From Providencia rustigianii DSM 4541 (GTDB taxonomy: Bacteria > Pseudomonadota > Gammaproteobacteria > Enterobacterales > Enterobacteriaceae), in assembly GCF_000156395.1 (NCBI RefSeq), contig NZ_GG703819.1, positions 650,376-714,375 of the forward strand: DNA of 64,000 bases. The letters are read 5' to 3'. Positions within the stretch are counted from its first letter, which is position 1. Every line of letters starts with the position of its first letter. Shown one piece after another: positions 8,687 through 17,780 of this stretch. A model generated the notes under the pieces. It was not told the DNA's origin. It saw nothing but the letters and a program-made list of their open reading frames with translations, and did no database searches. The translations under genes were made by a program, and so were the position numbers.

Positions 8687-9652
8687 GTGAGTATAGCTAT
8701 TATGATTGGAACCCACGGAGTCGCTGCTGAACAGCTTCTCCGAACCACCGAGATGTTAATAGGCGAGCAAGAAAATGTTTCGTTTATTGATTTTGTCCCT
8801 GGTGAAAATGCTGACACCCTATTTGATAAATACACCCAAAAATTGACTGAGCTTGATACCTCAGCAGGTGTGTTGTTCCTAGTTGATACTTGGGGTGGTA
8901 GCCCATTCAATGCCGCTACACGCATTGCGAACGAGCATGACAACTATGAAATCATTACTGGCGTCAATGTTCCTATGCTTGTAGAGACCTTCATGTGCCG
9001 CGATGATAACCCATCTATGGATGAGTTAATTACAGTAGCACTAGAAACTGGTCGTGGCGGTATCCGTCCATTCAAATTTAAAGAGTCCGTTACAGAAACC
9101 CCAGCACCAGTAGTCAAGAATGAACCCGCTCCTCAAGCAGTTATTGCCGGTCCGGGTGAGCACATGGTTATTGCACTAGCTCGTATCGACGACCGTCTAA
9201 TTCATGGGCAAGTTGCGACTCGCTGGACCAAAGAAATGCGTGTTAAGCGTATTATCGTGGTAAGTGATGAAGTAGCAAAAGATCATGTTCGTTCTACTCT
9301 ACTAAAACAAGTGGCGCCACCTGGTGTAACTGCCCATGTTATTGACGTAGACAAATGTGTTCGAGTTTATAACAACCCGAAATATGCAGGTGAGCGTGTC
9401 ATGCTACTGTTCACCAATCCAACTGATGTTCAGCGAATTGTTGAGCAAGGTGTTGAGATTGACTCAATCAACATTGGCGGCATGGCATATACCGAAGGTA
9501 AAACGATGGTAACCAATGCGGTTTCTATCAACCAAAAAGATATTGATGCATTTAATTATCTGAACGACAAAAAGATTGAGCTAGAAGTTCGTAAAGTCGC
9601 TTCAGACAGTAAAGTCCGCATGATGGATTTGATTAATAAACTTAAAAAATAA
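8687..9652 (+). CDS. manX: PTS mannose transporter subunit IIAB
   Basis: A 321-residue fusion of IIA and IIB domains of the mannose-family phosphotransferase system. The IIA domain carries phospho-His10 in MIGTHG. After an Ala/Pro linker (about 135-155) the IIB domain carries His173 in RIDDRLIHGQV. Phosphate passes from HPr to IIA, to IIB and then to the sugar. The protein matches E. coli ManX closely. Start is GTG after AAGAGGG. It is the first gene of manXYZ. The product is cytoplasmic and docks on ManY/ManZ at the membrane. Confidence 0.96.
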   Translation: MSIAIMIGTHGVAAEQLLRTTEMLIGEQENVSFIDFVPGENADTLFDKYTQKLTELDTSAGVLFLVDTWGGSPFNAATRIANEHDNYEIITGVNVPMLVETFMCRDDNPSMDELITVALETGRGGIRPFKFKESVTETPAPVVKNEPAPQAVIAGPGEHMVIALARIDDRLIHGQVATRWTKEMRVKRIIVVSDEVAKDHVRSTLLKQVAPPGVTAHVIDVDKCVRVYNNPKYAGERVMLLFTNPTDVQRIVEQGVEIDSINIGGMAYTEGKTMVTNAVSINQKDIDAFNYLNDKKIELEVRKVASDSKVRMMDLINKLKK

Positions 9653-9730
9653 TTATTTTAGAAATTCGTTCATATTGAACCGTTACTCAAAAACAGTCTT
9701 AGACACTTGTTGGTTACAGGAGATTAAACA

Positions 9731-10528
9731 ATGGAACTTACCGTTGTTCAAATAGTAATGGTATTCATCGTGGCTTGTATCGCCGGTATGGGATCGATCC
9801 TTGATGAATTCCAATTCCACCGCCCTCTCGTTGCCTGTACGCTTATTGGTATCGTTCTGGGTGATATGAAAACCGGTATTATCATCGGTGGTACACTTGA
9901 GATGATAGCCTTAGGCTGGATGAACATTGGTGCGGCAGTTGCCCCTGATGCAGCATTGGCATCTATCATTTCAACCATCTTGGTTATCGCCGGTGGACAA
10001 AGCATCGGTGCTGGTATTGCGATTGCAATTCCGCTAGCCGCTGCAGGTCAAGTTCTGACTATTATTGTTCGTACCATTACCGTTGCATTCCAACATGCAG
10101 CAGACCGGGCCGCGCTTAAGGGTAACTTATCCGCCATTAGCTTGATTCACATTTCGGCTCTGCTACTTCAAGCTATGCGTATCGCAATTCCTGCTCTCGT
10201 TGTCGCTGTTTCGGTGGGTACATCAGAAGTCCAACAAATGCTTGATTCTATACCTCAAGTCGTGACTGATGGTCTGAATATTGCGGGTGGTATGATTGTT
10301 GTTGTTGGTTACGCAATGGTGATCAATATGATGCGTGCTGGCTACCTGATGCCGTTCTTCTATTTAGGTTTTGTCACTGCCGCATTTACCGACTTTAACC
10401 TTGTTGCACTTGGTGTCATTGGTACTGTGATGGCTATCCTATACATCCAGCTCAGTCCTAAATACAACAAATCACAAACTGTTGTAGTACAAAGCAGCAA
10501 TAACAATCTCGACAACGAGCTAGACTAG
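9731..10528 (+). CDS. manY: PTS mannose transporter subunit IIC
   Basis: A 265-residue integral membrane protein that forms the sugar channel with ManZ. It shows the family start (QIVMVFIVACIAGMGSILDEFQFHRPLV) and the GGTLEMIALGWMNIGAAVAPD block. CAGGAG SD precedes the ATG; 78 bases separate it from manX and 13 from manZ. The ManYZ pair imports mannose, glucose and glucosamine with phosphorylation, and in E. coli is also used by phage lambda DNA and some microcins for entry. Confidence 0.95.
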   Translation: MELTVVQIVMVFIVACIAGMGSILDEFQFHRPLVACTLIGIVLGDMKTGIIIGGTLEMIALGWMNIGAAVAPDAALASIISTILVIAGGQSIGAGIAIAIPLAAAGQVLTIIVRTITVAFQHAADRAALKGNLSAISLIHISALLLQAMRIAIPALVVAVSVGTSEVQQMLDSIPQVVTDGLNIAGGMIVVVGYAMVINMMRAGYLMPFFYLGFVTAAFTDFNLVALGVIGTVMAILYIQLSPKYNKSQTVVVQSSNNNLDNELD

Positions 10529-10541
10529 GAGGAGCGTAATC

Positions 10542-11393
10542 ATGGTAGACACAACAAAACCAACAGCGAAAAAGCTAACTCAAAGCGATATTCGCGGCGT
10601 ATTTTTACGCTCTAACTTGTTGCAAGGCTCTTGGAACTTCGAGCGTATGCAAGCATTGGGTTTCTGCTACTCAATGGTTCCTGTGATTCGTCGTCTTTAT
10701 CCAGACAATAATGACGACCGTAAACAAGCCATTAAGCGCCACCTTGAGTTCTTCAACACCCATCCATATGTCGCAGCACCAATTTTGGGTGTTACCATGG
10801 CGATGGAAGAGGAGCGCGCTAATGGTGCAGCCATTGATGATGGTGCGATTAACGGTATTAAAGTCGGTTTGATGGGACCGTTGGCTGGTGTAGGTGACCC
10901 AATATTCTGGGGTACTGTACGCCCTGTATTTGCCGCTCTCGGTGCGGGTATAGCGATGACCGGCAGCCTGCTTGGTCCATTGCTGTTCTTCGTTCTCTTT
11001 AACTTAGTTCGTTTACTCACTCTGTACTATGGTGTTTCCTACGGCTATAAAAAAGGGATTGATATCGTTCAAGATATTGGCGGCGGATTCCTTCAAAAGC
11101 TGACAGAAGGTGCGTCAATTTTAGGTCTATTTGTCATGGGGGCTTTGGTTAACAAATGGACCCACGTCAATATTCCTCTTGAGGTCTCACGGATTAAGAA
11201 CCAAACAACAGGGGTAGAAGATATTACCACTGTTCAAATGATCCTTGACCAACTGATGCCGGGCTTAGTTCCTCTTCTGCTGACCTTTGCCTGTATGTGG
11301 CTGCTACGTCGTAAAGTTAACGCTTTATGGATCATTATCGGCTTCTTCGGCTTAGGTATTCTGGGTGCGTGGTTAAACTTCTTAGCACCATAG
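10542..11393 (+). CDS. manZ: PTS mannose transporter subunit IID
   Basis: A 283-residue membrane protein of the IID family. N-terminal part is cytoplasmic (SDIRGVFLRSNLLQGSWNFERMQALGFCYSMVPVIRRLY); the C-terminal half has hydrophobic helices, ending LGAWLNFLAP. Strong SD TAGGAGGAG. It is the last gene of manXYZ and is followed by an intrinsic terminator. It works as a complex with ManY. Confidence 0.95.
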   Translation: MVDTTKPTAKKLTQSDIRGVFLRSNLLQGSWNFERMQALGFCYSMVPVIRRLYPDNNDDRKQAIKRHLEFFNTHPYVAAPILGVTMAMEEERANGAAIDDGAINGIKVGLMGPLAGVGDPIFWGTVRPVFAALGAGIAMTGSLLGPLLFFVLFNLVRLLTLYYGVSYGYKKGIDIVQDIGGGFLQKLTEGASILGLFVMGALVNKWTHVNIPLEVSRIKNQTTGVEDITTVQMILDQLMPGLVPLLLTFACMWLLRRKVNALWIIIGFFGLGILGAWLNFLAP

Positions 11394-11412
11394 AAATCAT
11401 TAAATAGTTAAC

Positions 11413-11438
11413 AAGGGAGGTTGCAGCCTCCCTTTTTT
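11413..11438 (+). terminator. Intrinsic terminator of manXYZ
   Basis: AAGGGAGG / CCTCCCTT stem with a short loop and a run of six T. Confidence 0.92.
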
Positions 11439-11482
11439 AATTTTAAGCTCTACTGCTCGTTCACTTAGTCATGGGTACTCAA

Positions 11483-11941
11483 ATGACCTTAAATGATTCA
11501 ATCCTTGTCATTATCATTTTGATCATGCTTGTATACGCAATCTATGATGAATTCATTCAGGGGTTACTGAAAGGCAAAACTCTGCTAAAGGTAAATTTAA
11601 AACGCAAACACCGAGCAGATGCCATTATATTCATTGTTCTAATTTGTATTGTGATTTATACAAATATTGTTCGACATGGTAATTTATTAACCACTTATTT
11701 ATTAATGATTACTATTTTCATGGCGATATATTTGGCATTCATTAGAACACCAAAAGTATTTTTTAAACAAAATGGTTTCTATTTCGCCAATGCTTTTATT
11801 TTATATAATAGAATTAAAACAATGAATTTATCAGAAAACGGTATTTTAATTGTTGGATTAGAAAAAAGTAAAATTCACATTCAAGTCAAGCATCTTGATG
11901 ATTTACAAAAGATTTATGATTTTTTTATTAATCATAAATAA
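11483..11941 (+). CDS. yobD: YobD family inner-membrane protein (DUF986)
   Basis: A 152-residue membrane protein with about three hydrophobic segments in its first half and a cytoplasmic tail (KTMNLSENGILIVGLEKSKIHIQVKHLDDLQKIYDF) that aligns with E. coli YobD. The start was placed at the internal MTLNDSILV, which gives the same length as E. coli (152 aa); a start 12 bases upstream is possible, and neither has a clear SD. As in E. coli it lies between manXYZ and mntP. Function unknown. Confidence 0.87.
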   Translation: MTLNDSILVIIILIMLVYAIYDEFIQGLLKGKTLLKVNLKRKHRADAIIFIVLICIVIYTNIVRHGNLLTTYLLMITIFMAIYLAFIRTPKVFFKQNGFYFANAFILYNRIKTMNLSENGILIVGLEKSKIHIQVKHLDDLQKIYDFFINHK

Positions 11942-11966
11942 CCACATTATATATTGGCATAAACAT

Positions 11967-12001
11967 TAAGGTTAATTAACTGATTAATTAACCTTAGTTT
12001 T
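11967..12001 (+). terminator. Intrinsic terminator of yobD
   Basis: A 13-bp perfect stem (TAAGGTTAATTAA / TTAATTAACCTTA, 4-base loop) followed by GTTTTATT. It separates yobD from the mntP leader. Confidence 0.8.
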
Positions 12002-12092
12002 ATTAATATTGAAAATGACAATTATTCTCATATGGATATGGCATTATTAATAATTTAAATTTTGCCTTTATTAAAAATTGTGATATCTTTCA

Positions 12093-12246
12093 TCCCACGT
12101 CATTGGGGAGTAGCCTGTTCTGGAAATATATTGATTCCAGAAAATCCGTATCAACATACTCGTTTGTTTTTAAACGTGGTGCGGATGCCATTAAGTTGGT
12201 TGGCAAGACCATAGACACATAAATACGCCTTTTGGTTGGGGGTAAT
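12093..12246 (+). ncRNA. yybP-ykoY manganese riboswitch upstream of mntP
   Basis: The leader contains TTGGGGAGTAGCCTG and, about 45 bases later, ATCAACATACTCG. These are the two conserved internal-loop blocks of the yybP-ykoY (Mn2+) riboswitch that form its metal site. The leader lies directly before mntP, a Mn exporter, as in E. coli. Downstream, GGTTGGG..GGTA (12234-12244) can pair with TACCCAACC (12264-12272), a hairpin that covers a Shine-Dalgarno-like GGGGG and is a candidate expression platform. Boundaries are approximate. Confidence 0.88.
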
Positions 12247-12284
12247 TTATGTGTATATGGAAATACCCAACCGAGATTGTTTCT

Positions 12285-12866
12285 ATGAGTCTTTACGCTA
12301 CTATCATCTTAGCCCTCGCACTATCCATGGACGCATTTGCTGTCGCCATTTGCAAAGGTGCTGTTCTTCATAAACCGCGCTTTCGCGAAATCCTCCGCAC
12401 TGGTTTTATCTTTGGCTTTATTGAAGCCATTACCCCAATTATTGGTTGGGGAATTGGTATTTTAGCTAGCCAATATGTTATTCGTTGGGATCATTGGATC
12501 GCTTTTGCCCTACTCTTTATTCTGGGTGGCCGTATGATTTGGCAAAGTGTCACAACCAAAGATGAAGAGTGCTGCTCCAAAGCATCAAGCCACAGCGCAG
12601 GGAATCTTGTTCTCGCAGCGATTGCCACCAGCCTTGATGCCATGGCAATCGGTTTAGGCCTAGCATTCCTGCAAGTTGATATAGTTCATACCGCAATGAC
12701 TATCGGTGTAACTACCATGATTATGGCAACAATTGGTATGATGATTGGTCGCTATGTCGGACCATTATTAGGTAAAAAAGCGGAAATTCTTGGCGGTTTT
12801 GTGTTGATTGGAATTGGTTTTAATATCTTATTTGAGCATCTCGAATTATTTATGTACGCCCCATAA
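12285..12866 (+). CDS. mntP: Manganese efflux pump MntP
   Basis: A 193-residue inner-membrane exporter with six helices and the two conserved aspartate motifs of the family ([14 protein letters not shown] and [15 protein letters not shown]). It protects cells from excess Mn2+. The chosen ATG aligns with the E. coli N-terminus. An in-frame ATG at 12249 follows GGGGGTAATTT and would add 12 residues ([12 protein letters not shown]). That alternative has the better SD but lies inside the proposed riboswitch hairpin. Expression is expected to rise with Mn through the upstream riboswitch. Confidence 0.93.
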   Translation: MSLYATIILALALSMDAFAVAICKGAVLHKPRFREILRTGFIFGFIEAITPIIGWGIGILASQYVIRWDHWIAFALLFILGGRMIWQSVTTKDEECCSKASSHSAGNLVLAAIATSLDAMAIGLGLAFLQVDIVHTAMTIGVTTMIMATIGMMIGRYVGPLLGKKAEILGGFVLIGIGFNILFEHLELFMYAP

Positions 12867-12909
12867 TAGATTTTTTCCCCCTGAACTATTCAGGGGGAGC
12901 CATCACGTT

Positions 12910-13731
12910 TTATTCGCTATATTGATATACACGAATTAAAAAGTCAGCCGTATATTGCTTATTTTTAGATTGTTGAAGCTCAAGTTTCACCTCTTCTGAA
13001 GCCCGCCACGCAAACGGCGTCATTTCTAATAATGCAAAAGCTTCTGTACCCACTAAATCCATAGCGTATTTTAAACGTGTTTCATCCATCAATTTGAAGC
13101 CCGGTAATTCTTCATCTTTAGCTGGATGTAATTTCACTTCATCATAAATCAATGCTTTTAATTCTTGCAGATGTTCTGCTGCCGGCGTCACTGTAATTAA
13201 GATTCCTCCAGACGTTAATACGCGGCTAAGTTCTTCAGCCTTACAAGGCGCATAAATACGAATGATGGCGGAAATACTCGACTCGGAAAAAGGTAAACGA
13301 TGGCTTGATGCCACGCAAAAATTCACCAATTTATAACGCTTTGCAGCAAAACGAATCGCCACTTTTGAAACATCCAATCCATACATTTTTATTGCTGAGA
13401 ATTTAGTGATGAGCGTCTGTAAAAAATAATCGGTGTAATACCCTTCTCCACAGCCAATATCTAACACATTTTTCGAGTCTACTGGCAAATACTGCATCAA
13501 TTTTTCTGCCACAGCATCGCGCATTGGTTGGTAATGCCCCGCATCCAAAAATTGGCGACGAGAGATCATCATCTCTGCACTATCCCCAGGATCTTTTGAG
13601 CGTTTATGTTGAACGGGTAACAAATTAACGTAGCCTTCTTTAGCGCAATCAAACTGATGATTAGCGTCACAACGATAACTGTTATTGGTTAAATTTAGGG
13701 GACTAAAACACAGGGGGCATTGATAATTCAT
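12910..13731 (-). CDS. rlmA: 23S rRNA (guanine-745-N1)-methyltransferase
   Basis: A 273-residue SAM-dependent methyltransferase that modifies G745 of 23S rRNA. The N-terminal zinc finger is intact (Cys5, Cys8, Cys21, His25). The [25 protein letters not shown] block and the SAM motif [12 protein letters not shown] are conserved with E. coli RlmA. The gene is convergent with mntP. Between the two stops lies an 8-bp palindrome (CCCCCTGA / TCAGGGGG) without a proper U-tract. Confidence 0.95.
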   Translation of the reverse strand: MNYQCPLCFSPLNLTNNSYRCDANHQFDCAKEGYVNLLPVQHKRSKDPGDSAEMMISRRQFLDAGHYQPMRDAVAEKLMQYLPVDSKNVLDIGCGEGYYTDYFLQTLITKFSAIKMYGLDVSKVAIRFAAKRYKLVNFCVASSHRLPFSESSISAIIRIYAPCKAEELSRVLTSGGILITVTPAAEHLQELKALIYDEVKLHPAKDEELPGFKLMDETRLKYAMDLVGTEAFALLEMTPFAWRASEEVKLELQQSKNKQYTADFLIRVYQYSE

Positions 13732-13842
13732 ATTGATACACTAATTTAAAAATAATGCACAGTATATCATACAACCGAATCAGCAGCGCCATGGAATTAT
13801 ACCCCATGGCACCGTGACGTAATCTAGAGGGGTTTAGCGAAT

Positions 13843-14055
13843 TTACTTACTGGCTTTAGCTGCAACTGGTGCTATTAATTCACTCGTTTTTTTAACCTCA
13901 CTTTTTTTAATCTCTTTTTTACCATGCTCTGCTTTCGCAACTTCGTGAGTTTTCGCGCCATGGTTGACATGTTCAGTTTTAACAGTGGTATTTGCTAATG
14001 CAGCACCAGAAACAGCTAATGACAATATAGTGGTAATTGCTAATAACTTTTTCAT
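13843..14055 (-). CDS. Small exported Lys/His-rich protein, unknown function
   Basis: A 70-residue protein. I started it at MKKLLAITTILSL, a clear Sec signal peptide ending ALA at about residue 22; the longer ORF only adds an implausible N-terminus. The mature part is about 48 residues, rich in Lys, Glu and His, with repeated KxEH/KKxE patterns (VKTEHVNHG, AKAEHGKKE, KKSEVKK) and no cysteine. It resembles acid-shock (Asr-like) basic periplasmic peptides in style, but I cannot align it with one. Single gene, not in an operon. Confidence 0.65.
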   Translation of the reverse strand: MKKLLAITTILSLAVSGAALANTTVKTEHVNHGAKTHEVAKAEHGKKEIKKSEVKKTSELIAPVAAKASK

Positions 14056-14491
14056 ACTATGTACCTTAAGATTTATTAAGCAAGAATGTTCTTGCCACGC
14101 TAATAAATCACGACTGGAGGTCACCACACAAGAGGAGAATATTAAAGATTCTTAAGTTTTTTATAGGTTATTTTAGGAAGGGAATATTTGAATTTTGTTG
14201 ATATTTTATTTAATTTTAAAAGTATATTCCCACTATCGAAAGTGAGAAATTCAAAAAAATTTACCTATAAATATCAATGAAATAAAAAATACACGTATTA
14301 ATGTTAATTTTTTTATTTTAAATACTTACTTCATTCCAATTTATTTGAATTATAAATTTAATTTACTTGGCCTCTAAATTCACTCATCCGTTTAAGGTTC
14401 ATTTAATTATAATATTGAAAATCATGTTTGACCATCTATTAAATAAAAAAGCCATTCATATTGAATGGCTAATTAACTACATTATGTATTT
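14056..14491. other. AT-rich non-coding stretch
   Basis: It holds the promoter side of the small exported protein on the right of its start and the terminator of the YcdX-type gene at 14445-14470. The rest (about 14160-14440) is very AT-rich and I see no gene or repeat in it. Confidence 0.4.
14445..14470 (-). terminator. Intrinsic terminator of the YcdX-type gene
   Basis: On the minus strand AGCCATTCA / TGAATGGCT is followed by a U run. Confidence 0.88.
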
Positions 14492-15229
14492 TTAAAAATC
14501 CATAAATTCTGGGATTGGCTTTCGCCCATGGGACTCTAAAAAGTCTAAAACACGACGAGGTGTCGTATTCAAAATTTGTGATTCTGGGAAATCGATAGAT
14601 TCCAACATCTTAATCACCTCATCAAAACGCCCTAAATAACTGACATGGTGAGAATCTGAACCTAAAGAGACCCAACCGCCAGCTTCCTTAACAGCTTTTG
14701 CAATTTCAATACAATTCATCTTACTGCCTGCCCTTGAGTGCAAAAAGGAAGAATTATTCATTTCTAACGCGACATTACACTCTTTGGCAGCTTGAGCAAC
14801 TGCTTTAATATCAATAGGATATTTTGGATTTCCTGGGTGAGTGATAATCTGAACTTTACCACTACGAATAGTCGCAATCATTGCCTCAGTGTTGTCTTCC
14901 AGACTTTGAGGCTCCAGCACTGGCTCATGAAATCCGGCTAGAATAATATCCAAATGACGCGCAATCTTTTCATTACAGTCAGTCTCACCTAACTTATTCT
15001 TAATGTTCGCCTCAATTCCATACAGCAAACCAACACCATTAACGATACGTGGCAGTATCGGCATATTACCAAAATGCCATTCATGGGGAGCATCTTGCAT
15101 CTCTGGACCATGATCAGTAATGGCAAACAGCTTCATTCCCCGAGCAGTTGCTTCTGCAAAATATTCGTCAACGGTACTAAATGCGTGGGTGCTAGCGATG
15201 GTATGTGCATGTAAATCAACTTGATACAT
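14492..15229 (-). CDS. ycdX: PHP-domain phosphoesterase, YcdX family
   Basis: A 245-residue PHP-fold metal-dependent phosphatase. Metal ligands are visible in the N-terminal VDLHAHT (His7, His9) and later [26 protein letters not shown] and SDSHH motifs, matching E. coli YcdX (245 aa). I chose the second ATG ([10 protein letters not shown]) because it aligns with E. coli and because GAGGG lies nine bases before it; the first ATG, nine bases earlier, abuts the SD. YcdX has trinuclear zinc and is linked to swarming in E. coli; the natural substrate is unknown. Confidence 0.92.
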   Translation of the reverse strand: MYQVDLHAHTIASTHAFSTVDEYFAEATARGMKLFAITDHGPEMQDAPHEWHFGNMPILPRIVNGVGLLYGIEANIKNKLGETDCNEKIARHLDIILAGFHEPVLEPQSLEDNTEAMIATIRSGKVQIITHPGNPKYPIDIKAVAQAAKECNVALEMNNSSFLHSRAGSKMNCIEIAKAVKEAGGWVSLGSDSHHVSYLGRFDEVIKMLESIDFPESQILNTTPRRVLDFLESHGRKPIPEFMDF

Positions 15230-15392
15230 AAAAGACATCCCTCTAATTCTACTATTTATTGTCTGATATTATTCAGATTGAAAAGATAATCCCAAGCTAA
15301 CATATTGACACAAAGGATTCGATAACAATTCGGTTAAACAGCACTTATCGGATATCGATATAAATGACAATTTATCTGACGCCATACACAAC

Positions 15393-15416
15393 AAAAAACC
15401 CGCTACAAGAGCGGGC
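15393..15416 (-). terminator. Intrinsic terminator of the racemase gene
   Basis: Minus-strand stem GCCCGCT / AGCGGG with TTTTTTG tail. Confidence 0.9.
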
Positions 15417-15437
15417 TAATATTCAACGTAAAATGGA

Positions 15438-16661
15438 TTAGTCTACTAAAATCCGCTTATTAGTCGCACCCCATAAAATGGACATTTCGGTAAATAGCGC
15501 CCCACTGATATCTTCGACCTCTTCAGCAGTTATTTCACCAACACCTTGCTTTCCGAAAAAGACGACTTCATCTCCCGGCTGAACATTTTTAATATCAGTC
15601 ACATCAATCACTACCGTGTTCATTGATGTTTTTCCTAAGACAGGCACTCGCTGCCCATTAATCAGCACATGCCCTGCATTACTAAATACACGACGATAGC
15701 CATCAGCATAACCTACCGGAATATTCGCTAATACAGAGTCTCGTTTTAATGTATAGGTTCTGTCATAACCTACTGTATTACCTTTTGGATAGTGATTAAC
15801 TGCCGCTATATTTGATTTAAACGTCATTACTCGTTTGTAGTCTTTAGTTGCAACGGTATCTCCGTAAAATATCCCACCGACGCGAACCATATCCAGCCAC
15901 GACTCAGGTACGGTTAAAGTTGCATAAGTATTCGCCACATGCAGTGTCACATCCTCACGCTTTAATCCCGTGATATCGAGTACTTGCTGAGATTGTTTTT
16001 TAAATTTCACCAAATCTTTTCGAATTTGAGCAGCATCTTCTTCAGGGTAGTGGGACATAATCCCAACTATTTTTAAGTTTGGAAGTTCTGAAATTAATTT
16101 AGCTTGTTGTAATCCTGTAGACGTTCCAACCTCTAACCCATTACGGGACATTCCCGCTGAATTCAAGGCTAAATGAATCGGTATAATTTTCCCCTGCTTC
16201 ACAGCAATTGCATTCAAACGCTGCGCCATTTCAAGATTACCAATCAGCTCTTCTACATTAAACTCTGTTGCCTGAGCCATCTCTTTTTCTGTGGCGTTAC
16301 GCACACGCATTAAACGACCATTGAAACCTAAATCACGAACTTGCTTCAATTCTGAATTACTTGTTAGCCCAATGCACTGAACGTTATTTTCGATCATTAC
16401 AGGAGTCACTAGCGTCAGATCATGCCCATAAGCATCTCCTTTTAAAACGGCGCACATTCCCGTTTTATCGCCTAATAATGCTTGTACTTTCTTGATATTG
16501 TAATCCAATGCACTGTGCGAGATTTCTATCCACGAGTTATTAACTACCGCAGGTTGAATTTGTGCAGATGACGTTTCAATGATGTTGGTTTTAACTGGTT
16601 GTTGGCATGCTGTTGCGACCAGCAGAGGCAGAAAAGCAAGATATCTAAGACGAAATGACAC
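15438..16661 (-). CDS. Exported alanine/broad-specificity amino acid racemase (lipoprotein)
   Basis: A 407-residue PLP-dependent fold-type III racemase. Lys74 in [11 protein letters not shown] binds PLP and Tyr299 in TVGYDRTYT is the second catalytic base. The N-terminus is a lipoprotein signal: LPLLVATAC with Cys19, followed by Gln-Gln, which favours outer-membrane sorting. Cytoplasmic Alr has no such signal; periplasmic racemases of the Bsr type do, and length (about 400) fits them. It would make D-amino acids in the envelope for release or peptidoglycan editing. Start is GTG behind TAAGGAT. Substrate range cannot be read from sequence. Confidence 0.88.
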   Translation of the reverse strand: MSFRLRYLAFLPLLVATACQQPVKTNIIETSSAQIQPAVVNNSWIEISHSALDYNIKKVQALLGDKTGMCAVLKGDAYGHDLTLVTPVMIENNVQCIGLTSNSELKQVRDLGFNGRLMRVRNATEKEMAQATEFNVEELIGNLEMAQRLNAIAVKQGKIIPIHLALNSAGMSRNGLEVGTSTGLQQAKLISELPNLKIVGIMSHYPEEDAAQIRKDLVKFKKQSQQVLDITGLKREDVTLHVANTYATLTVPESWLDMVRVGGIFYGDTVATKDYKRVMTFKSNIAAVNHYPKGNTVGYDRTYTLKRDSVLANIPVGYADGYRRVFSNAGHVLINGQRVPVLGKTSMNTVVIDVTDIKNVQPGDEVVFFGKQGVGEITAEEVEDISGALFTEMSILWGATNKRILVD

Positions 16662-17109
16662 GTTTTTATCCTTAGCCGTGGATCAGTGAGTTTCCCCTCA
16701 CCTTTATTATTATGATTGCGGGGAGTGAACATATACTTTCTATGTATATAGGCTATTGATAATAACAATCTGAATTAATTGAACAAGCAATAATTGGCAT
16801 TTTTTTGAATAAAAAACCGCATTTATTGAATTTATAACCAACCTTTATTCTAAGATTTCTTTTCTCATATATTATTTACCGCAATACAAGTACCTCTAAA
16901 CTGTCCCAATAATGTTTTTTACGAGGCTGCTCTCATAATCGTTTTTTCTGCTTTAAATTACCTTGTTCGGGGTATGTTTTTATTTTTTGGAAATTATTAT
17001 TCTGGGTGCGTTTGTGCTGGAGTGCTTGCGGTTTAATCCCTTTATTTTAGTAACAACGCCTTGTTAGCTATTTAACGATCACTGCTTTTAACAAAAAGTG
17101 AGGAAAACT
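16662..17109. other. Non-coding region between the racemase and the small membrane gene pair
   Basis: About 450 bases carrying divergent promoters. The right half is T-rich with several short runs of T. An eight-codon ORF (MFFTRLLS, 16912-16938) is present but has no convincing SD. No RNA family is recognised. Confidence 0.35.
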
Positions 17110-17289
17110 ATGAATTGGATAATTCAAAAGATAATGAATCCTCTTACAGGAGGAGTTGGTTCAGCCCTAGCACTCAATGGTGCTATATCGCTTATCGTTC
17201 CATCACTGATTTTAACGACCACTAATATTTATATTCTAGCGGCTATACTCAGCGTTATTTTTATCTATATCTCGATAAAATATGATTGA
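17110..17289 (+). CDS. Small two-helix membrane protein, unknown
   Basis: A 59-residue protein with two hydrophobic segments (residues about 17-35 and 37-55) joined by a short turn, ending ISIKYD. The ATG has GAGGA six bases upstream; a GTG 12 bases earlier is less likely. It overlaps the next gene by eight bases, which suggests translational coupling. I do not recognise a family. Size and topology would fit a holin-like, toxin or small accessory subunit, but nothing in the sequence decides this. Confidence 0.6.
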   Translation: MNWIIQKIMNPLTGGVGSALALNGAISLIVPSLILTTTNIYILAAILSVIFIYISIKYD

Positions 17290-17614
17290 GTTTTTCCATC
17301 CACAAACAACACAAGCACTCAGCATATTTTACTTTACACTTATTCTTGCTTATTTAGTGATTCACCTTATTTGGGAGCATTTTGATAAGTTTGCTGAGGA
17401 TTTTTCGTTAATTCGTTTACCTCAAAAGGTGGCTGTTATCTACACCGCTGCCACCTTCGCGAGTAATTTATTTTTAATCGTTATTATGTTTAACCTAGAT
17501 AATCCACTAAAAAATGATAGTGTCATGATTTTACCGTTAAGCCTCGCTGGGTTAACAGGACTATGTTATTCATTAGGGGCCATTGTTCCTAGAAAAAAGT
17601 TTTCCCATATTTAA
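17282..17614 (+). CDS. Small three-helix membrane protein, unknown
   Basis: A 110-residue protein with three predicted membrane segments: about 13-33 (LSIFYFTLILAYLVIHLIW), 50-72 and 82-102, with a charged stretch EHFDKFAEDFSLIRLPQK between the first two and a basic C-terminus (PRKKFSHI). Its ATG lies within the end of the upstream 59-aa gene. No family recognised and no neighbour suggests a pathway; the downstream guaA is convergent. The pair is probably one operon. Confidence 0.65.
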   Translation: MIEFFHPQTTQALSIFYFTLILAYLVIHLIWEHFDKFAEDFSLIRLPQKVAVIYTAATFASNLFLIVIMFNLDNPLKNDSVMILPLSLAGLTGLCYSLGAIVPRKKFSHI

Positions 17615-17704
17615 CGCCCATTAATATAGACTTTAAGCTATTAATCCATGTTTATATCCATCATAGGGGACATAAAGTACCTAACATTATCAGTCACTCC
17701 TAAA

Positions 17705-17738
17705 AACAAAAAGGCACCAGTAATTTACTGATGCCTTT
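17705..17738 (-). terminator. Intrinsic terminator of guaBA
   Basis: Minus-strand stem AAAGGCATCAGTAA / TTACTGGTGCCTTT, then TTGTTTTTA. The left arm lies 43 bases after the guaA stop. Confidence 0.88.
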
Positions 17739-17780
17739 AGGCTTATCGACAACTAAAAACTGTTATCAACAATAACTAGT

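Noticed and set aside
12877..12897. CCCCCTGA/TCAGGGGG palindrome as a terminator of mntP or rlmA
   Set aside because: The T-run precedes the hairpin on the plus strand and A-run follows on the minus strand, so neither direction has a proper U-tract.
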